Source: Sulfuritalea sp.
GTDB taxonomy: Bacteria; Pseudomonadota; Gammaproteobacteria; Burkholderiales; Rhodocyclaceae
Direction of reading: 5' to 3'
Assembly: GCA_016716965.1 (NCBI GenBank)
Contig: JADJUP010000005.1
Span: 118,234-182,233 of the forward strand
DNA length: 64,000 nucleotides
Position numbers and translations under genes: made by a program. A model generated the notes under the pieces. That model was not told where the DNA came from and did no database searches. It saw only the letters and a list, made by a program, of their open reading frames with translations. This document shows positions 1 through 8,438 of this stretch, one piece after another (position 1 is the first letter of the stretch; every line of letters begins with the position of its first letter).

Positions 1-625
1 AGACGCGGCCGATGTTTTCCGCGAGGGTCAGCCTGTCCTTGACCGCGAGGTAGGACTGGAAGGCGGCGCGACGCACCTCGACTTCGGTCTCGTTGGCCGG
101 CTCGGACTGTGCCTTGAGCATGGCCTGGGTATTGGGGTCGGCGCTGGATGCCAGGGATTTCGCCGCTGCGATGCGCACCTGCGGATCGGGGTCCTTGAGT
201 GTCGCCGCCGCATGAATCTCGACCAGCAGGGCGCGTATCTTTGGCACGGTTTCGCGGTCGCGGGCCTTCGCCAGCATCGGCGCCATTGCGGCGTCTACAT
301 TGCCGGCGATTTCCTTGACCGCCGCAAAGCGCACTACCGGGTCGGGATCGATGAGTTTCAGCACCGCCAGCGCGCCTTCGAGTTCGCGGCGCACGCGGTT
401 GTTGATCGATATGTCCTCGCCCTTGTCATCCTTCAGGCTGCCATCAGCCAGTTGCTGCAATACCGCCAGGGCCTCAGGCTCGGCGGTCAGCGCCAGCTTC
501 TGGATGGCGGCGATCTTGTCGTCGGATTCCTCCGCCGCCAATTGGCGCACCAGGGCCGGGTTCGGCGCAGCGTGCGCAGCGCAACCCAGCAACAGCATCA
601 GCAGGAGGAAAATTCGCGGGATCAT
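1..625 (-). CDS. urtB: Urea ABC transporter permease UrtB, N-terminal part (runs off the left edge)
   Basis: First 208 residues of UrtB, an inner-membrane permease subunit of a urea importer; the permease domain lies outside the window. The start is the ATG at 625. Residues 1-20 are a signal-like hydrophobic stretch (LLLMLLLGC). The rest is an Ala-rich helical, HEAT-like region with units such as DPDPVVRFAAVKEIAG and DPDPQVRIAAAKSLAS. This extra N-terminal domain is typical of UrtB and absent from LivH-type permeases. It follows urtA by 76 bp on the same strand, the usual urtABCDE order. No transmembrane permease segment is reached before the edge, so the assignment rests on the N-terminal domain style and on the neighbour. 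Confidence 0.8.
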   Translation of the reverse strand, partial: MIPRIFLLLMLLLGCAAHAAPNPALVRQLAAEESDDKIAAIQKLALTAEPEALAVLQQLADGSLKDDKGEDISINNRVRRELEGALAVLKLIDPDPVVRFAAVKEIAGNVDAAMAPMLAKARDRETVPKIRALLVEIHAAATLKDPDPQVRIAAAKSLASSADPNTQAMLKAQSEPANETEVEVRRAAFQSYLAVKDRLTLAENIGRV

Positions 626-641
626 GGATGTCTGGAAAAGG

Positions 642-667
642 GCGCGGCCGGCCGTTGCCGGCCGCGC
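642..667 (-). terminator. Strong GC hairpin between urtA and urtB
   Basis: The 76-bp gap holds a perfect 11-bp inverted repeat (GCGCGGCCGGC with its complement) around a 4-base loop. On the minus strand it is followed by CCTTTTCC, not a run of T. I infer partial termination or stabilisation of the upstream mRNA, as often seen between an abundant binding protein and its permease; a full terminator is less likely. Confidence 0.5.
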
Positions 668-701
668 AATTGCTACTCTCTCTCTACCTACGCAAAACTT
701 C

Positions 702-1979
702 TTACTTGGCCTTGGCGACCTCGGGCTCGTCCTTCTTCTTGTCGTTGCCGGCAATGAAGGGCGACCAGGGTTGGGCCTTGACCGGGCCCTTGGTCTTCCA
801 CACCACGTTGAACTGGCCGTCCGCCTTCACTTCGCCGATGAACACGGCGCGATGCAGGTGGTGGTTCTTCTCATCCATCTTGATGGTAAAGCCGGACGGC
901 GCCTTGAACGTCTGCCCGCCCATCGCGGCGATGACCTTGTCGACATCGGTGCTCTTGGCCTTCTCGACCGCCTGCTTCCACATGTGGATGCCGATGTAGG
1001 TGGCTTCCATCGGGTCGTTGGTCACGACCGTATCGGCCTTCGGCAACTTCTGCTTCTTGGCCCAGTCGCGGTACTGCTTGATGAACTTGTCATTCTCCGG
1101 GTTCTTGATCGACTGGAAGTAGTTCCAGGCGGCGAGGTGACCCACAAGCGGCTTGGTATCGACGCCGCGCAATTCCTCTTCACCCACCGAGAAGGCGACC
1201 ACCGGCACGTCCGTAGCCTTCAGGCCGGCGTTGCCGAGTTCCTTGTAGAAGGGCACGTTGGAGTCGCCGTTGATGGTCGACACCACGGCCGTCTTCTTGC
1301 CCTCGCCGGCGAACTTCTTGATCTTGGCGATGATGGTCTGGTAATCGCTGTGGCCGAAGGGGGTGTACTCCTCCATGATGTCGGCTTCGGCAACGCCCTT
1401 CGATTTCAGGAAGGCGCGCAGGATCTTGTTGGTGGTGCGCGGATAGACGTAGTCGGTGCCTAGCAGGACCCAGCGCTTGGCCGAGCCGCCGTCCTTCGAC
1501 ATCAGGTATTCGACAGCCGGAATCGCCTGCTGGTTGGGCGCGGCGCCGGTGTAGAAGACGTTCTTTTCAAGTTCTTCGCCCTCGTACTGGACGGGGTAGA
1601 ACAAGAGGCCGTTGAGTTCCTTGAACACCGGGTTCACCGACTTGCGCGACACCGAGGTCCAGCAACCGAAGGTGACGGCGACCTTGTCCTGGGTCAGCAG
1701 CTGGCGCGCCTTCTCGGCGAACAGCGGCCAGTTCGAGGCAGGGTCGACCACCACGGGCTCGAGCTTCTTGCCCAGCACGCCGCCCTTGGCGTTGATTTCC
1801 TCAATGGCCATCAGCGCCGTTTCCTTGAGCGCGGTCTCGGAAATCGCCATGGTTCCCGACAACGAATGCAGGATGCCTACCTTGATGGTGTCGGCGGCGA
1901 CGGCGGGCTGGGTGATGAAGCCGGCGGCGGCCAGTGCGATGGTTACGGCAGTAGCCTTGACGAAATTGCGACGTTGCAT
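702..1979 (-). CDS. urtA: Urea ABC transporter substrate-binding protein UrtA
   Basis: Periplasmic urea-binding protein, 425 residues, the normal family size. The N-terminus has a twin-arginine-like signal (RRNFVK, then a hydrophobic stretch ending QPAVAA), so export may be through Tat. The mature protein opens with IKVGILHSLSGTMAISE, the conserved start of the amide/urea-binding branch of the branched-chain amino acid receptor fold. The C-terminus is rich in Lys, Asp and Glu. It is the first gene of the urt operon, with urtB following. Upstream DNA carries a sigma-54-like promoter and two NtrC-like sites, so expression under nitrogen limitation is expected. Family assignment is secure; urea rather than a short amide as ligand is inferred from the family and from urtB. 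Confidence 0.95.
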   Translation of the reverse strand: MQRRNFVKATAVTIALAAAGFITQPAVAADTIKVGILHSLSGTMAISETALKETALMAIEEINAKGGVLGKKLEPVVVDPASNWPLFAEKARQLLTQDKVAVTFGCWTSVSRKSVNPVFKELNGLLFYPVQYEGEELEKNVFYTGAAPNQQAIPAVEYLMSKDGGSAKRWVLLGTDYVYPRTTNKILRAFLKSKGVAEADIMEEYTPFGHSDYQTIIAKIKKFAGEGKKTAVVSTINGDSNVPFYKELGNAGLKATDVPVVAFSVGEEELRGVDTKPLVGHLAAWNYFQSIKNPENDKFIKQYRDWAKKQKLPKADTVVTNDPMEATYIGIHMWKQAVEKAKSTDVDKVIAAMGGQTFKAPSGFTIKMDEKNHHLHRAVFIGEVKADGQFNVVWKTKGPVKAQPWSPFIAGNDKKKDEPEVAKAK

Positions 1980-2045
1980 GGTGTACCCCTTTCGATGGAT
2001 GTAAGCGGACCGACCGTCTGGATTGAAACGGTGCAGTTCTTACAT

Positions 2046-2061
2046 AGCGAAGGGCGTGCCA
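2046..2061 (-). promoter_or_regulatory. Sigma-54 (-24/-12) promoter of urtA
   Basis: Read on the minus strand the sequence is TGGCACG, four bases, then TCGCT. This matches the RpoN consensus TGGCACG-N4-TTGCW except for one base in the -12 element. A transcription start near 2034 would give a 5' leader of about 55 bases before the urtA ATG at 1979. The two NtrC-like sites lie upstream at enhancer distance. Confidence 0.7.
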
Positions 2062-2162
2062 TGCACGGATTGCCAACATCGAAACCGCTGCAATCCACTG
2101 TTGTTGCTGGTTTAAGCCTCAAGCTCCCCTGCCCCGGACAGGGTCACGGCGGAAAACCGCCA

Positions 2163-2179
2163 CGCACCAGAATGGCGTA
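2163..2179. promoter_or_regulatory. NtrC-like enhancer site 1 upstream of urtA
   Basis: CGCACCA-GAA-TGGCGTA matches the NtrC palindrome TGCACCA-N3-TGGTGCA at 11 of 14 defined positions. Its centre is about 137 bp upstream of the start site predicted for the sigma-54 promoter and 32 bp from the second site, i.e. three helical turns. Confidence 0.6.
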
Positions 2180-2194
2180 TGCGAAAAAAATCCC

Positions 2195-2211
2195 TGCTCC
2201 GTATTGGTGCG
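2195..2211. promoter_or_regulatory. NtrC-like enhancer site 2 upstream of urtA
   Basis: TGCTCCG-TAT-TGGTGCG matches the NtrC palindrome at 11 of 14 defined positions, with a perfect TGGTGC right half. It lies about 169 bp upstream of the predicted start. Paired NtrC sites about 32 bp apart are the arrangement known from the enterobacterial glnA enhancer. Confidence 0.6.
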
Positions 2212-2257
2212 CTGCATCAAGCGCGGACCGGCAAGTGCCACCGGTCACCGGGTGCCG

Positions 2258-2419
2258 CTACTTCTTCCGCGTGGCGCCGGACTTGCGCGGCTTTGCCGCT
2301 GGCTTCGCATTGGCCGCCGGCGCCGGCGGCTTGTCACCGATCACGCCCTTGAGCGGGCAGATCTTGAATGCCGGGCATTTCTGGCAGCCGGCGACGATGG
2401 CGATCGGGCAAAGGGTCAT
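2258..2419 (-). CDS. Small Cys-rich protein of unknown function (53 aa)
   Basis: A 53-residue ORF with a compact N-terminal half holding four cysteines (MTLCPIAIVAGCQKCP, then FKICPLKGVIGD) and a Lys/Ala/Pro-rich basic tail ending GATRKK. The spacing C4, C12, C15, C21 could bind a metal or a small iron-sulfur cluster, which is inference. I recall similar short CPIA..GC.KCP..ICPLK..IGD proteins in other betaproteobacteria but know no function. It lies just upstream of the urtA control region on the same strand. Start choice: the only ATG before the conserved Cys block; the upstream ribosome site is weak (GGAATCACC). Confidence 0.6.
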   Translation of the reverse strand: MTLCPIAIVAGCQKCPAFKICPLKGVIGDKPPAPAANAKPAAKPRKSGATRKK

Positions 2420-2516
2420 GGTGATTCCAGTAGAGGTGACGCGGGACGCGCAGTATGGGGCGCAGGCGCCCCGGCGGGTAGTCGGCGCCGCCTAAACCGG
2501 CGGCGCGTCCGGATAG

Positions 2517-2909
2517 TCAGATCCGGTGGCAGACCAGGCAGAGTCGGGAGGCATCCTGGCGCAGGAAGACGCTGGCCGACTGGGGTGACTTGGCTTCCGC
2601 CGAGTCACCATGGCAGGAATCGCAATCCACCACCCGTTGCGGGCCGAACAGGCGTGGTTCGGCGGCATCGGCCATGCCATTGCCATTCTGATCGAAGAAC
2701 CAGATGCCGTCGCGGCAGCGGTCGGGCGCGTTGAAGCCCGGCGCGGCAGGCAGCGGCCGGCCGAAGGGATGGTGGCGCGGTCCGAGCTCGCGCTTGGCGG
2801 GATCCACCACATGGGCCGGACCGCCGTCGCAGCCGATGTCGGCCGCCGCGCCGGCCAGCGGCAGGAGCAGGCAGGCAAGCAGCGCCCCGCGCAGGGCGCA
2901 GGCAATCAC
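2517..2909 (-). CDS. Small exported diheme c-type cytochrome
   Basis: A 130-residue periplasmic protein with two heme-attachment motifs, CDSCH at residues 96-100 and CLVCH at 124-128, the second only two residues from the C-terminus. The N-terminus is a signal peptide (LLACLLLPLAGAAA). Residues 73-83 (DQNGNGMADAA) look like a calcium-binding loop of the DxNxNGxxD type. The GTG start at 2909 overlaps the TGA of the algH-like gene by three bases, so the two are probably translated together. The cytochrome matches no enzyme family I can name; an electron-transfer role is inferred from the hemes alone. Confidence 0.75.
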   Translation of the reverse strand: MIACALRGALLACLLLPLAGAAADIGCDGGPAHVVDPAKRELGPRHHPFGRPLPAAPGFNAPDRCRDGIWFFDQNGNGMADAAEPRLFGPQRVVDCDSCHGDSAEAKSPQSASVFLRQDASRLCLVCHRI

Positions 2910-3559
2910 CGCAGCGCCGGCCGCCACGCCGCGACCTCGACCCGCGGCAGCGGCGCCGCCGCCGGCGCGCGCACCATCACCTGAGTCGCGCGACGCCACA
3001 GCTTCGGCCACAGTTCGTCGAGCGGATCGTTGAACAGCGCATCGGTATCGACCGGCAGCAGGTACCAGTCGCCGCGATCGACCTCGGCTTCGAGCTGGTT
3101 CGGCGCCCAACTGGCAATGCCGCGAAATACCCGCAGGCGGCTGTCGGGGGTGGCCGCGTCGAGCAATCTCCGCAGGCTCTCGCCGTCGCTGCTGATGAAC
3201 AGGCGCTCGGCGAGGTTGATCGCCGCCGCCGGAGCCACCTCGGCGCGCACCAGGAACACGATCTGCGCCGGCGCGACCGGGCCGCCGTAATGCAGTCGAT
3301 GCCCGGCCGCCGCCTCCAGCCCGGGAAACAACGGCGCCAGCGACAGGTCAAGCGCACGATTGACGATGACGCCGATGGTCGATCGGCTGCGGCCATGCCG
3401 GGTGACGAGGACCACGCTCTGGCGAAAGCGCGGATCGGCCATGCCTTCGGCCGCGATCAGCAACACGGAACGGGCTTCGGCCACATCCGCCGCCAGCAGC
3501 GCGGGCGACGAGACGCAGCCGAACAGGAACATCAGGAGGGCGGCGAACAGGCGCGGCAT
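2906..3559 (-). CDS. Exported AlgH/YqgE (UPF0301) family protein
   Basis: Member of the AlgH/YqgE family: the core SVLLIAAEGMADPRFRQSVV, GVIVNRAL and HYGGPV is diagnostic. Unusually, it starts with an export signal, MPRLFAALLMFLFGCVSSP, which includes a possible lipobox (LFGC at residues 12-15); classical AlgH/YqgE proteins are cytoplasmic and lack a signal. The start is the ATG at 3559; upstream in-frame codons add only a Pro/Gly/Arg stretch. Length is 217 residues against about 185 for the usual family. It is translationally coupled to the diheme cytochrome. The family's biochemical role is unknown, so I assign none; location in the envelope is inferred. Confidence 0.85.
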   Translation of the reverse strand: MPRLFAALLMFLFGCVSSPALLAADVAEARSVLLIAAEGMADPRFRQSVVLVTRHGRSRSTIGVIVNRALDLSLAPLFPGLEAAAGHRLHYGGPVAPAQIVFLVRAEVAPAAAINLAERLFISSDGESLRRLLDAATPDSRLRVFRGIASWAPNQLEAEVDRGDWYLLPVDTDALFNDPLDELWPKLWRRATQVMVRAPAAAPLPRVEVAAWRPALR

Positions 3560-3625
3560 GGGCAGAGTATAGACGCCGCCTGCAACGCGGCAAGCCGGGC
3601 GGCCGGGCGCCGGCATCGCGGAAAA

Positions 3626-4057
3626 TCAGGCGGCCGAGGCCTCGGCCGGTACCGGCATGGCCCGCCGGTCGATCAGCGCCAGCCAGCCGCGGATCACGCG
3701 GTAGAGCACCCAGAGCCCCGTGCTGACGATGACCAGGATCGCCGCCGGAATGCCGATCAAGGTCAGCATCAGGACGCCGGCGACCAGCAGCCAGAGCGCG
3801 GCGAACCAGAAGGTTCGCATCTGCCAGCGCCAGTGCGTCGCCAGCCAGGTGCCGCGCACCTTGTCGCGTGTGACGTAATTGATTATCACCGCGATGATCG
3901 AGGGCCAGCCGAAGACGAAGGCACCGACCACGGTGGCGGAAGTGAGCACGCCGGATATCGCCGAAATCGCGTGCAGCCCGTACATTACATGGCACCACGC
4001 GCGCGGTCCGTCCAGGTCGCCGTCATCGCGAGCGGAAAACACTTCGGCTTCGGTCAT
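3626..4057 (-). CDS. DUF4870-like membrane protein
   Basis: A 143-residue integral membrane protein with about four hydrophobic helices: a pair around [24 protein letters not shown] and [12 protein letters not shown], then two in the second half ([20 protein letters not shown] and [19 protein letters not shown]). The [25 protein letters not shown] segment is typical of small DUF4870/Tic20-like proteins. Function unknown. The start ATG at 4057 shares an ATGA with the ubiD stop, so it is translated in the ubiD transcript. I chose this start because the upstream in-frame reading is just ubiD in another frame. Confidence 0.8.
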   Translation of the reverse strand: MTEAEVFSARDDGDLDGPRAWCHVMYGLHAISAISGVLTSATVVGAFVFGWPSIIAVIINYVTRDKVRGTWLATHWRWQMRTFWFAALWLLVAGVLMLTLIGIPAAILVIVSTGLWVLYRVIRGWLALIDRRAMPVPAEASAA

Positions 4058-5557
4058 CTGTCCTCCTCGAGACCCAACTGTTTCCAGAGCATGTCGATGC
4101 GCTGCTTCACGGCGGGATCCATGGCGATCGGGCGGCCCCATTCGCGTGTCGTCTCGCCCGGCCACTTGTTGGTCGCGTCGATGCCCATTTTGCTCCCGAG
4201 GCCCGCCACCGGTGAAGCGAAATCGAGGTAATCAATGGGCGTATTCTCGGCAATCAGGGTATCACGCGCCGCATCGACCCGCGTCGTCAGCGCCCAGATC
4301 ACCTCGGGCCAGGAACGCACGTCGACATCCTCGTCGGTGACGATGATGAACTTGGTGTACATGAACTGGCGCAGGAAGCTCCAGATGCCGAACATGATCC
4401 GCTTCGCATGGCCGGGATAGGCCTTGCGGATCGAGACCAGCGCCATGCGGTAGGAGCAGCCCTCGGGCGGCAGGTAGAAGTCGACGATCTCGGGGAAGGT
4501 CTTGCGCAACAGCGGCACAAAGACCTCGTTAAGTGCAAGGCCAAGCATCGCCGGTTCGTCGGGCGGCTTGCCGGTATAGGTGGAATGGTAGATCGCGTCG
4601 CGCCGCAGGGTGATGCGCTGCACCGTGAACACCGGAAACTCGGAGACCTCGTTGTAATAGCCGGTGTGGTCGCCGTAAGGGCCTTCAGCTGCCGTCTCGC
4701 CGGGATGGATCAGGCCTTCGAGCACGATCTCGGCAGAGGCCGGCACCTGCAGGTCGGAGCCGATGCATTTCACCACTTCGGTCTTGGCGCCGCGCAACAG
4801 GCCGGCGAACTGGTATTCCGACAGCGTGTCGGGCACCGGCGTCACGGCACCGAGGATGGTCGCCGGATCGGCGCCGATCACCACCGCCACCGGGAACGGC
4901 TGGCCGGGCTTCGCCGCGCAATGTTCGCGGAAATCCAGCGCACCGCCGCGATGCGCCAGCCAGCGCATGATCAGCTTGTTCGGCGCCGAGCAGTTGCTGG
5001 CGGTAGATGCCGAGGTTCTGCCGCGTCTTGTGCGGTCCGCGCGTCACCACCAGGCCCCAGGTGACCAGCGGCGCGGCATCACCGGGCCAGCAGGTCTGGA
5101 TCGGCAGTCGGCCGAGGTCGACGTCGCGGCCCTCCCACACGACTTCCTGGCAGGGCGCGGACGAGACGACCTTGGGCGCCATGTTGAGTACCTGCTTGAG
5201 CACCGGCAATTTATCCCAGGCGTCCTTGAGACCCTTGGGCGGTTCCGGTTCCTTGAGGTAGGCCAGCAGTTCGCCGACTTCGCGCAGGCGGGTCTTCCAG
5301 TCGGCCGCCGCGCCCTCCGCTGCCGCGCCCGCGTCGATGCCCATGGCAACGCGTTCGGGGGTGCCGAACAGGTTGGCCAGCACCGGCATGGAATGGCCCC
5401 TGGGCTTTTCGAACAACAGGGCGGGACCGCCGGCGCGCAGCACGCGATCCGCGATCTCGGTCATCTCCAGCTTGGGATCGACCTCCACCGTGATGCGCTT
5501 GAGCTGGCCGATGGCTTCAAGCTGGCGGACGAAGTCGCGCAGGTCGGCGTATTTCAT
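4054..5557 (-). pseudogene. ubiD: UbiD, 4-hydroxy-3-polyprenylbenzoate decarboxylase, broken by a frameshift
   Basis: UbiD is the prenylated-FMN decarboxylase of ubiquinone synthesis. Its coding sequence is split between two frames. The 5' part (from ATG 5557) runs through [13 protein letters not shown] and then reads [10 protein letters not shown]. The 3' part continues from [16 protein letters not shown] to the stop at 4054, with [25 protein letters not shown] intact. Removing one A from GCCGAACAAG (about 4978-4982) restores [14 protein letters not shown] and one product of about 500 residues, the normal size. Every other conserved block is present, so this is either a very recent mutation or a sequencing error; the latter seems likelier for a respiratory-quinone gene. 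The stop overlaps the next gene (ATGA). Confidence 0.9.
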
Positions 5558-5609
5558 GGAGAGAGTTTAACCGCGTCCGTACATGTTTATGAGTCAGGGC
5601 AATTTTCGC

Positions 5610-5656
5610 AAAAGTCGGCGCCCCACAGGGACTTCCTTCGGTCGCCGGCACCACGG
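5610..5656 (+). repeat. Dispersed AAGTCGGCGCC motif, extended split copy (copy 1)
   Basis: AAAAGTCGGCGCCCCACAG, a short spacer, then TCGCCGGCACCACGGCG. Intergenic between ubiD and the histidine kinase. It shares the GCCCCACAG extension with the copy at 42691, showing a longer version of the element. Confidence 0.7.
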
Positions 5657-5675
5657 CGCGATGAGGTCTGAGGTC

Positions 5676-7529
5676 ATGTCAAAGCCCGCTATTGATACTA
5701 TCCGCCTTCCGCAGAACCCCTCACGCACGATGTCCATCGATTTCCAGTCGGAAGAAGAGCGCGCTGTCGTCAAGGCCGAACAGATCAGGGCCTTTTACAG
5801 CGAGACCAACGACCAGAACCTGGCCGGCGCACTGGTGTTGAGCCTGCTCGTATATGTGGTGCACGACGGCGTCCCGGGCTGGACCTGGCAGCCCGCGCTG
5901 CTGGCCCTCTATGTCGTCACCCTGGTACGCGCCTGGCTGGTGTGGCAATACCACCGCGCACCGACCAGCCGCAGCACGCTGGACTGGGGACGCACCCAGG
6001 CCATCAGCGGCGCCTTGTCCGGCGTTTGCTGGGGCGTCGCCAGCACCGCCATGCTGGCGCACCTGCCGACCGAGTACCAACTGGTGATCCTGACGGTGAT
6101 CACGGTTGCCGCCTCGAGCAATGCATCGGAAGGCTTCTCCTACGTTCCGCCATCACGCTCCTTCATCCTCGCCGCCATCGGCCCGCCAGCGCTCTGGCTG
6201 CTGACCGTCGGCGATCGTCTGCACACCATCCTCGGCCTGATGTTGCTGGTCTTCGTGCCGATGACCATCTGGCAGGCGCGCAAGCGCAATCGGGTGTTCA
6301 TCGAAGCCCAGCAACTGCGCTTCCGCAACGAAAGTCTGGCGAGGGAACTCACGGCGCAGCGCGATGCCGCGGAACAGGCCTACCTGGCCAAGGCGCGCTT
6401 CCTTGCCGCCGCCAGCCACGACCTGCGCCAGCCCATGCAAGCCATATCGATCTTCCACGAACTTCTCCATCACGAAATGGGGACATCCGGACGTGGCGCG
6501 AGCATCCTCGCCAACGCCCAGAAAGCCGCGGAGGGAATGCGCACCCTGCTCGATGCGCTGCTCGACGTTTCGCGACTTGACGCCAATGTCATCACCCCGA
6601 ACTGCCGCGCCTTCCCGGTGCAGACCCTGCTCAACCAGATGGAAAGCGAGTTCATGCCGATCGCCGGGCAGATGAAGATCCGGCTGCGCGTCATGCCCTG
6701 TTCGGCGCTCGTCGTCAGCGATCCGGTTTTGCTCGGCCAGGTGTTACGCAACCTGCTTTCAAACGCCTTGCGCTATGCGCCGTCCGGCCGCATCCTGCTC
6801 GGCTGCAGGCGTCGCGGCAACCAACTCGCCATCGCGGTGTTCGATACCGGCATCGGCATCGCGCCCGACCAGCATTCGAAGATCTTCGGCGAGTTCTACC
6901 AGGTCGGCAACCAGGCGCGGGACCGCAACCAGGGACTTGGACTCGGGCTGGCGATCGTCGAGCGCGTGGTGCGCCTGCTCGACCATGCGCTGGCCATGCG
7001 CTCCATACCGGGGCGAGGCTCCTGCTTCAGCGTCACGGTGGCTCTTGCCGATCCGGCCGACGGCCTGCCCGACGCGCTTTTGCCCGAAGCGGAACCCGGC
7101 CACCTCACCGACAAGATTGCCGGTCGCCGGGTCCTCATGATCGACGACGAAGAAGCCATCCGTACCGGCATGCGCGACCTGCTGCAAGGCTGGGGCTGCG
7201 AGGTGACCACGGCCGGGTCCGCCGCCGAGGCGCTCGAGCGGGCTGCGGCCGGCCCCGCGCCGATCGACGTGGTCATTTCCGACATGGGGCTGCCGGGCCA
7301 AGGCAATGGCATCGACGCCATCGTCGCCCTCAGGGGTCGTTTCGGTACCCGGCTGCCGGCGCTGCTGATCACCGGCGACACGAGTCAGGCGGCATTGCAG
7401 GCGGCCCGCGCGGCAAACCTGATCATGCTGCACAAACCCATCAAACCGGGACGCATGCGCGCCGCGCTGGCCGAGGCGATTGACGCGAACCAGCAAGATG
7501 CGCCCCAGGCCAGGCAGGTCGGCTCGTAA
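5676..7529 (+). CDS. Membrane-bound hybrid histidine kinase with C-terminal receiver
   Basis: A 617-residue sensor kinase. The N-terminal third holds six or so hydrophobic helices (LAGALVLSLLVYVVHDG through LHTILGLMLLVFVPMTIW) with no recognisable ligand domain. A short coiled linker leads to HisKA with phospho-acceptor His248 in FLAAASHDLRQPMQA, then HATPase_c (NLLSNALRYAPSG, VFDTGIGIAPDQ, GLGLGLAIVERV), then a receiver with acidic pair DDEE, phospho-acceptor Asp536 (VVISDMGLPG) and the conserved Lys in LHKPIKP. The SHDLRQP form of the H-box is common in hybrid kinases of Proteobacteria. No output gene is adjacent, so the pathway is unknown. I chose ATG 5676; ATG 5730 is possible. The open frame back to 5583 crosses repeat copy 1 and is probably not coding. 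Confidence 0.9.
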   Translation: MSKPAIDTIRLPQNPSRTMSIDFQSEEERAVVKAEQIRAFYSETNDQNLAGALVLSLLVYVVHDGVPGWTWQPALLALYVVTLVRAWLVWQYHRAPTSRSTLDWGRTQAISGALSGVCWGVASTAMLAHLPTEYQLVILTVITVAASSNASEGFSYVPPSRSFILAAIGPPALWLLTVGDRLHTILGLMLLVFVPMTIWQARKRNRVFIEAQQLRFRNESLARELTAQRDAAEQAYLAKARFLAAASHDLRQPMQAISIFHELLHHEMGTSGRGASILANAQKAAEGMRTLLDALLDVSRLDANVITPNCRAFPVQTLLNQMESEFMPIAGQMKIRLRVMPCSALVVSDPVLLGQVLRNLLSNALRYAPSGRILLGCRRRGNQLAIAVFDTGIGIAPDQHSKIFGEFYQVGNQARDRNQGLGLGLAIVERVVRLLDHALAMRSIPGRGSCFSVTVALADPADGLPDALLPEAEPGHLTDKIAGRRVLMIDDEEAIRTGMRDLLQGWGCEVTTAGSAAEALERAAAGPAPIDVVISDMGLPGQGNGIDAIVALRGRFGTRLPALLITGDTSQAALQAARAANLIMLHKPIKPGRMRAALAEAIDANQQDAPQARQVGS

Positions 7530-7541
7530 GCCGCAGTAAGC

Positions 7542-8429
7542 TCACGACGCCAGCCAGGGCCCCAGGTTGAGCTCGGCAACGATGCCGGCGAAAACCGCCG
7601 CGCCAAACCACTTGTTGTGGCGGAAGGCGGCGAAGCAGCCATCGCGATTGCGGTCGCGGATCAGCAGGAAATGGTAGCCGGCGATCATCGCGGCTGCGCC
7701 GAGTCCGGCGAAATACGGCCAGCCGTAGGCCAGCCGCAGGCCGACCTCGACCAGTATCAGCAGCGTGATGCCGTAGCAGATCATTACCGCCGCGACGTCG
7801 AAACTGCCGAAGGTGATCGCCGCGGTGCGGATGCCGATCTTGAGGTCGTCCTCGCGATCCACCATGGCGTATTCCGTATCGTAGGCCAGCGCCCAGAACA
7901 CGTTGGCCGCCAGCAGGGTCCAGCCCACCGCACCGACCTCGCCGGTGACGGCGGCGAAGGCCATCGGTATGCCGAAGCCGAAGGCAACCCCGAGGTAGGC
8001 CTGCGGCAGCGCGAAGAAGCGCTTGGTGAAGGGATAGCTGGCGGCGAGGAACAGCGCGATCAGCGCCAGCCACCAGACATCGCCGATGATCGGCAGGATC
8101 AGCAGGAAGGAACAGAGCGCCAGCACGCCGGCCAGCGTGAGCGCTTCGCGCGTGGATACCTTGCGTGCCGCCAGCGGACGGTCGCGGGTACGCTCGACAT
8201 GCGGGTCGAAATCGCGGTCGGCATAGTCGTTGATGACGCAACCGGCGGAGCGCATCAGCAGCGTGCCGAGGGCGAAGATCCAGACCAGCGGCCAGCTCGG
8301 TTGCCCGCGGCTGGCGATCCACAGCGCGCACAGGGTGGGCCACAGCAGCAGCAAGGTGCCGATCGGCTTGTCCAGCCGCATCAGTTTTTCGTAGAGGTCG
8401 AGGCGCTCTTTGACTTGGGCAAAATCCAT
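7542..8429 (-). CDS. ubiA: 4-hydroxybenzoate octaprenyltransferase UbiA
   Basis: Inner-membrane prenyltransferase that joins the polyprenyl tail to 4-hydroxybenzoate in ubiquinone synthesis; 295 residues, normal length. Both Asp-rich motifs are visible: [22 protein letters not shown] (polyprenyl-diphosphate/Mg binding) and [21 protein letters not shown]. Multiple membrane helices follow, as in the family. The early [18 protein letters not shown] block is diagnostic. It is 10 bp downstream of recG on the same strand, so probably co-transcribed with it. With ubiD 2.5 kb away, two steps of ubiquinone synthesis are encoded close together but not in one operon. Confidence 0.95.
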   Translation of the reverse strand: MDFAQVKERLDLYEKLMRLDKPIGTLLLLWPTLCALWIASRGQPSWPLVWIFALGTLLMRSAGCVINDYADRDFDPHVERTRDRPLAARKVSTREALTLAGVLALCSFLLILPIIGDVWWLALIALFLAASYPFTKRFFALPQAYLGVAFGFGIPMAFAAVTGEVGAVGWTLLAANVFWALAYDTEYAMVDREDDLKIGIRTAAITFGSFDVAAVMICYGITLLILVEVGLRLAYGWPYFAGLGAAAMIAGYHFLLIRDRNRDGCFAAFRHNKWFGAAVFAGIVAELNLGPWLAS

Positions 8430-8438
8430 GCGCCAATT

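Noticed and set aside
2475..2500. TAGTCGGCGCCGCC after the cytochrome gene as a further motif copy
   Set aside because: Only the left 11 bases match; the second half is missing.
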